A DNA stretch of 55,287 nt from Alphaproteobacteria bacterium. Lineage in GTDB: Bacteria; Pseudomonadota; Alphaproteobacteria; Ferrovibrionales; Ferrovibrionaceae. The notes beneath the pieces are model-generated. The model worked only from the letters and a program-made list of their open reading frames with translations. It had not been told where the DNA came from and did no database searches. The position numbers were made by a program, and so were the translations under genes. The DNA lies in NCBI GenBank assembly GCA_947473805.1, contig CANJGB010000023.1:1-55287 (forward strand), read 5' to 3'. Below are positions 54,366 through 55,287 of the stretch, piece after piece. Every line of letters begins with the position of its first letter. Position 1 is the first letter of the stretch.

Positions 54366-55178
54366 TTACATCGCGGCGTCGGCGTAGTCGTAGGAACCCT
54401 TCGACCACTTGTAGACCTTGTAGGCCGGCGACTTCACGTCACCCTTGGCGTCGAACTCGGTGGTGCCCAGCACGGTCGCGAACTTGGTGCTGCGCATCGC
54501 CTTCTCGACGTCGGCGGTCTTGGTCGACTTCGCCTTCTCGACGGCCTGCTTGTAAACTTGGAATGCGGCGTAGGTGTACAGGGTGTAGCCCTCGGGGTCG
54601 TAGCCCTGCGCCTTGAACTTGGCGACCAGGTCCTTGGCGCCCGGGTTTTTGCGCGGATCGGCGTCGAAGGTCATCATCGTGCCCTCGCCCGCGTCGCCGG
54701 CAATCGACCAGAACTGCTTGTCGACCAGCGCATCGCCCGAGATCAGGGTCGCCTTCAGGCCCTGCTCGCGCGCCTGGCGGATGATCAGGCCGGCCTCGGG
54801 GTGGTAACCGCCGAGATAGATCACGTCGATGTTGGCCGCCTTCATCTTGCTGACCAGCGCCGAGTAATCCTTGTCGCCCGGGGTGACCGCCTCGAACAAC
54901 GCTTCCTTGGTGCCCTTGCTGTTCAGGCGCTTCTGGGTCTCTTCGGCCAGGCCCTGGCCATAGGCGGTCTTGTCGTGCAGGACGGCAACCTTCTTGCCCT
55001 TGAACTTGGACATGATGTAGTCGGCCGCCACCATACCCTGCTGGTCATCGCGACCGCAGACGCGGAACACGTTCTTGTAGCCGCGCTCGGTGAACTTCGG
55101 ATTGGTCGAGGCCGGCGAGATCTGGATGATGTTCTCTTCCTTGTAGATGTCCGATGCCGGGATCGACGAGCCTGAGCA
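54366..55178 (-). pseudogene. livJ: Branched-chain amino-acid ABC transporter binding protein, 5' end cut off by the repeat
   Basis: The 270 remaining residues are the C-terminal two thirds of a LivJ-type periplasmic binding protein: SIPASDIYKEENIIQISPAS, NVFRVCGRDDQQG, KVAVLHDKTAYGQGLAEE and YLGGYHPEAGLIIRQ. The frame stays open into the repeat, but the last recognisable residues are CSGSSIPAS at 55178-55152; the repeat begins directly before the cysteine codon, where the family has a V-G-H-F segment. About 100 N-terminal residues including the signal peptide are missing. Either an element has inserted here or the assembly ends in a repeat next to an intact gene. Confidence 0.88.
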
Positions 55179-55287
55179 TGGTCTGACCCCTAACGGTGAT
55201 CCACGGTCTGAGGGAGATTCGGCCCGTGTGATGCGTCCTGTCGGTCGCGCCGGAGCGTAGCGTAGGCGGGACCGACAGGACGCGGCA
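55179..55287. repeat. Right copy of the 109-bp inverted repeat
   Basis: Reverse complement of 15-123 with one mismatch. Its inner end (GGTCTGACCCCTAACGG, from 55180) abuts the livJ coding sequence, and the 12-bp stem hairpin lies at 55235-55281. The copy ends with the window, so its full length is unknown. Confidence 0.9.

Overview
The window reads as a high-GC alphaproteobacterial chromosome segment, probably a Rhodospirillales-like lineage. The evidence is gene order and gene content: plsX-fabH-ihfA-merR-tRNA-Pro, an aminotransferase-hom-glpX-recJ operon, a CBP3-type ubiquinol-cytochrome c chaperone next to yceD-rpmF, ctaA, class I phaC and a K+-independent proton pyrophosphatase. Genus level cannot be read from the sequence.

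Layout. 1-390: one copy of a 109-bp repeat, a small unrecognised ORF, then tRNA-Glu. 597-17332: housekeeping and general metabolism, with a SnoaL-like protein, recJ/glpX/hom/aminotransferase, an OmpA-like lipoprotein, phaC, a gamma-carbonic-anhydrase-like protein, argC, rpsI-rplM, a thioesterase, a CoA-binding protein, two MFS transporters, cutA and ctaA. 17368-38318: a LysR regulator followed by a 20-kb catabolic block. 38397-44353: tRNA-Pro, merR, ihfA, fabH, plsX, rpmF, yceD, CBP3 chaperone, bamE and a periplasmic binding protein. 44397-54224: hppA, a FliL-like protein, thiL, nusB, the riboflavin genes, nrdR, glyA and rpiB, all on the minus strand. 54366-55178: a branched-chain amino-acid binding protein gene that lacks its 5' end because a second, inverted copy of the repeat begins there.

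The distinctive region is 18317-38318. Its genes resemble the set that degrades the last two steroid rings (C and D, the HIP or indanedione-propionate intermediate) in Mycobacterium tuberculosis and in steroid-degrading proteobacteria. I recognise by sequence fadD3 (HIP-CoA ligase), ipdF, fadE30, a fadE31-like alpha subunit with two fadE32/33-like beta subunits, echA20, ipdA, ipdB, ipdC and fadA6. Thirteen genes from ipdA (36030) down to a second thiolase (23650) run on one strand with gaps of at most 22 bp or small overlaps, so they are probably one operon. Other genes in the block have no fixed place in the known pathway: a second AMP-binding ligase, an ACMSD-type amidohydrolase, a 296-residue crotonase, a MaoC hydratase, three further SDRs and the extra thiolase.

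The promoter of the thirteen-gene operon is flanked by two similar dyads of the form GAAC/TAAC-N4-GTT, 63 bp apart centre to centre. They look like an operator pair, but no TetR-type regulator of the KstR2 kind lies in the window. The ring A/B genes are also absent, so the organism either carries them elsewhere or lives on partly degraded steroids.

Both ends of the window are inverted copies of the same repeat (one mismatch in 109 bp), and the right copy cuts the binding-protein gene. The window is therefore probably the stretch between two copies of a mobile or repetitive element.
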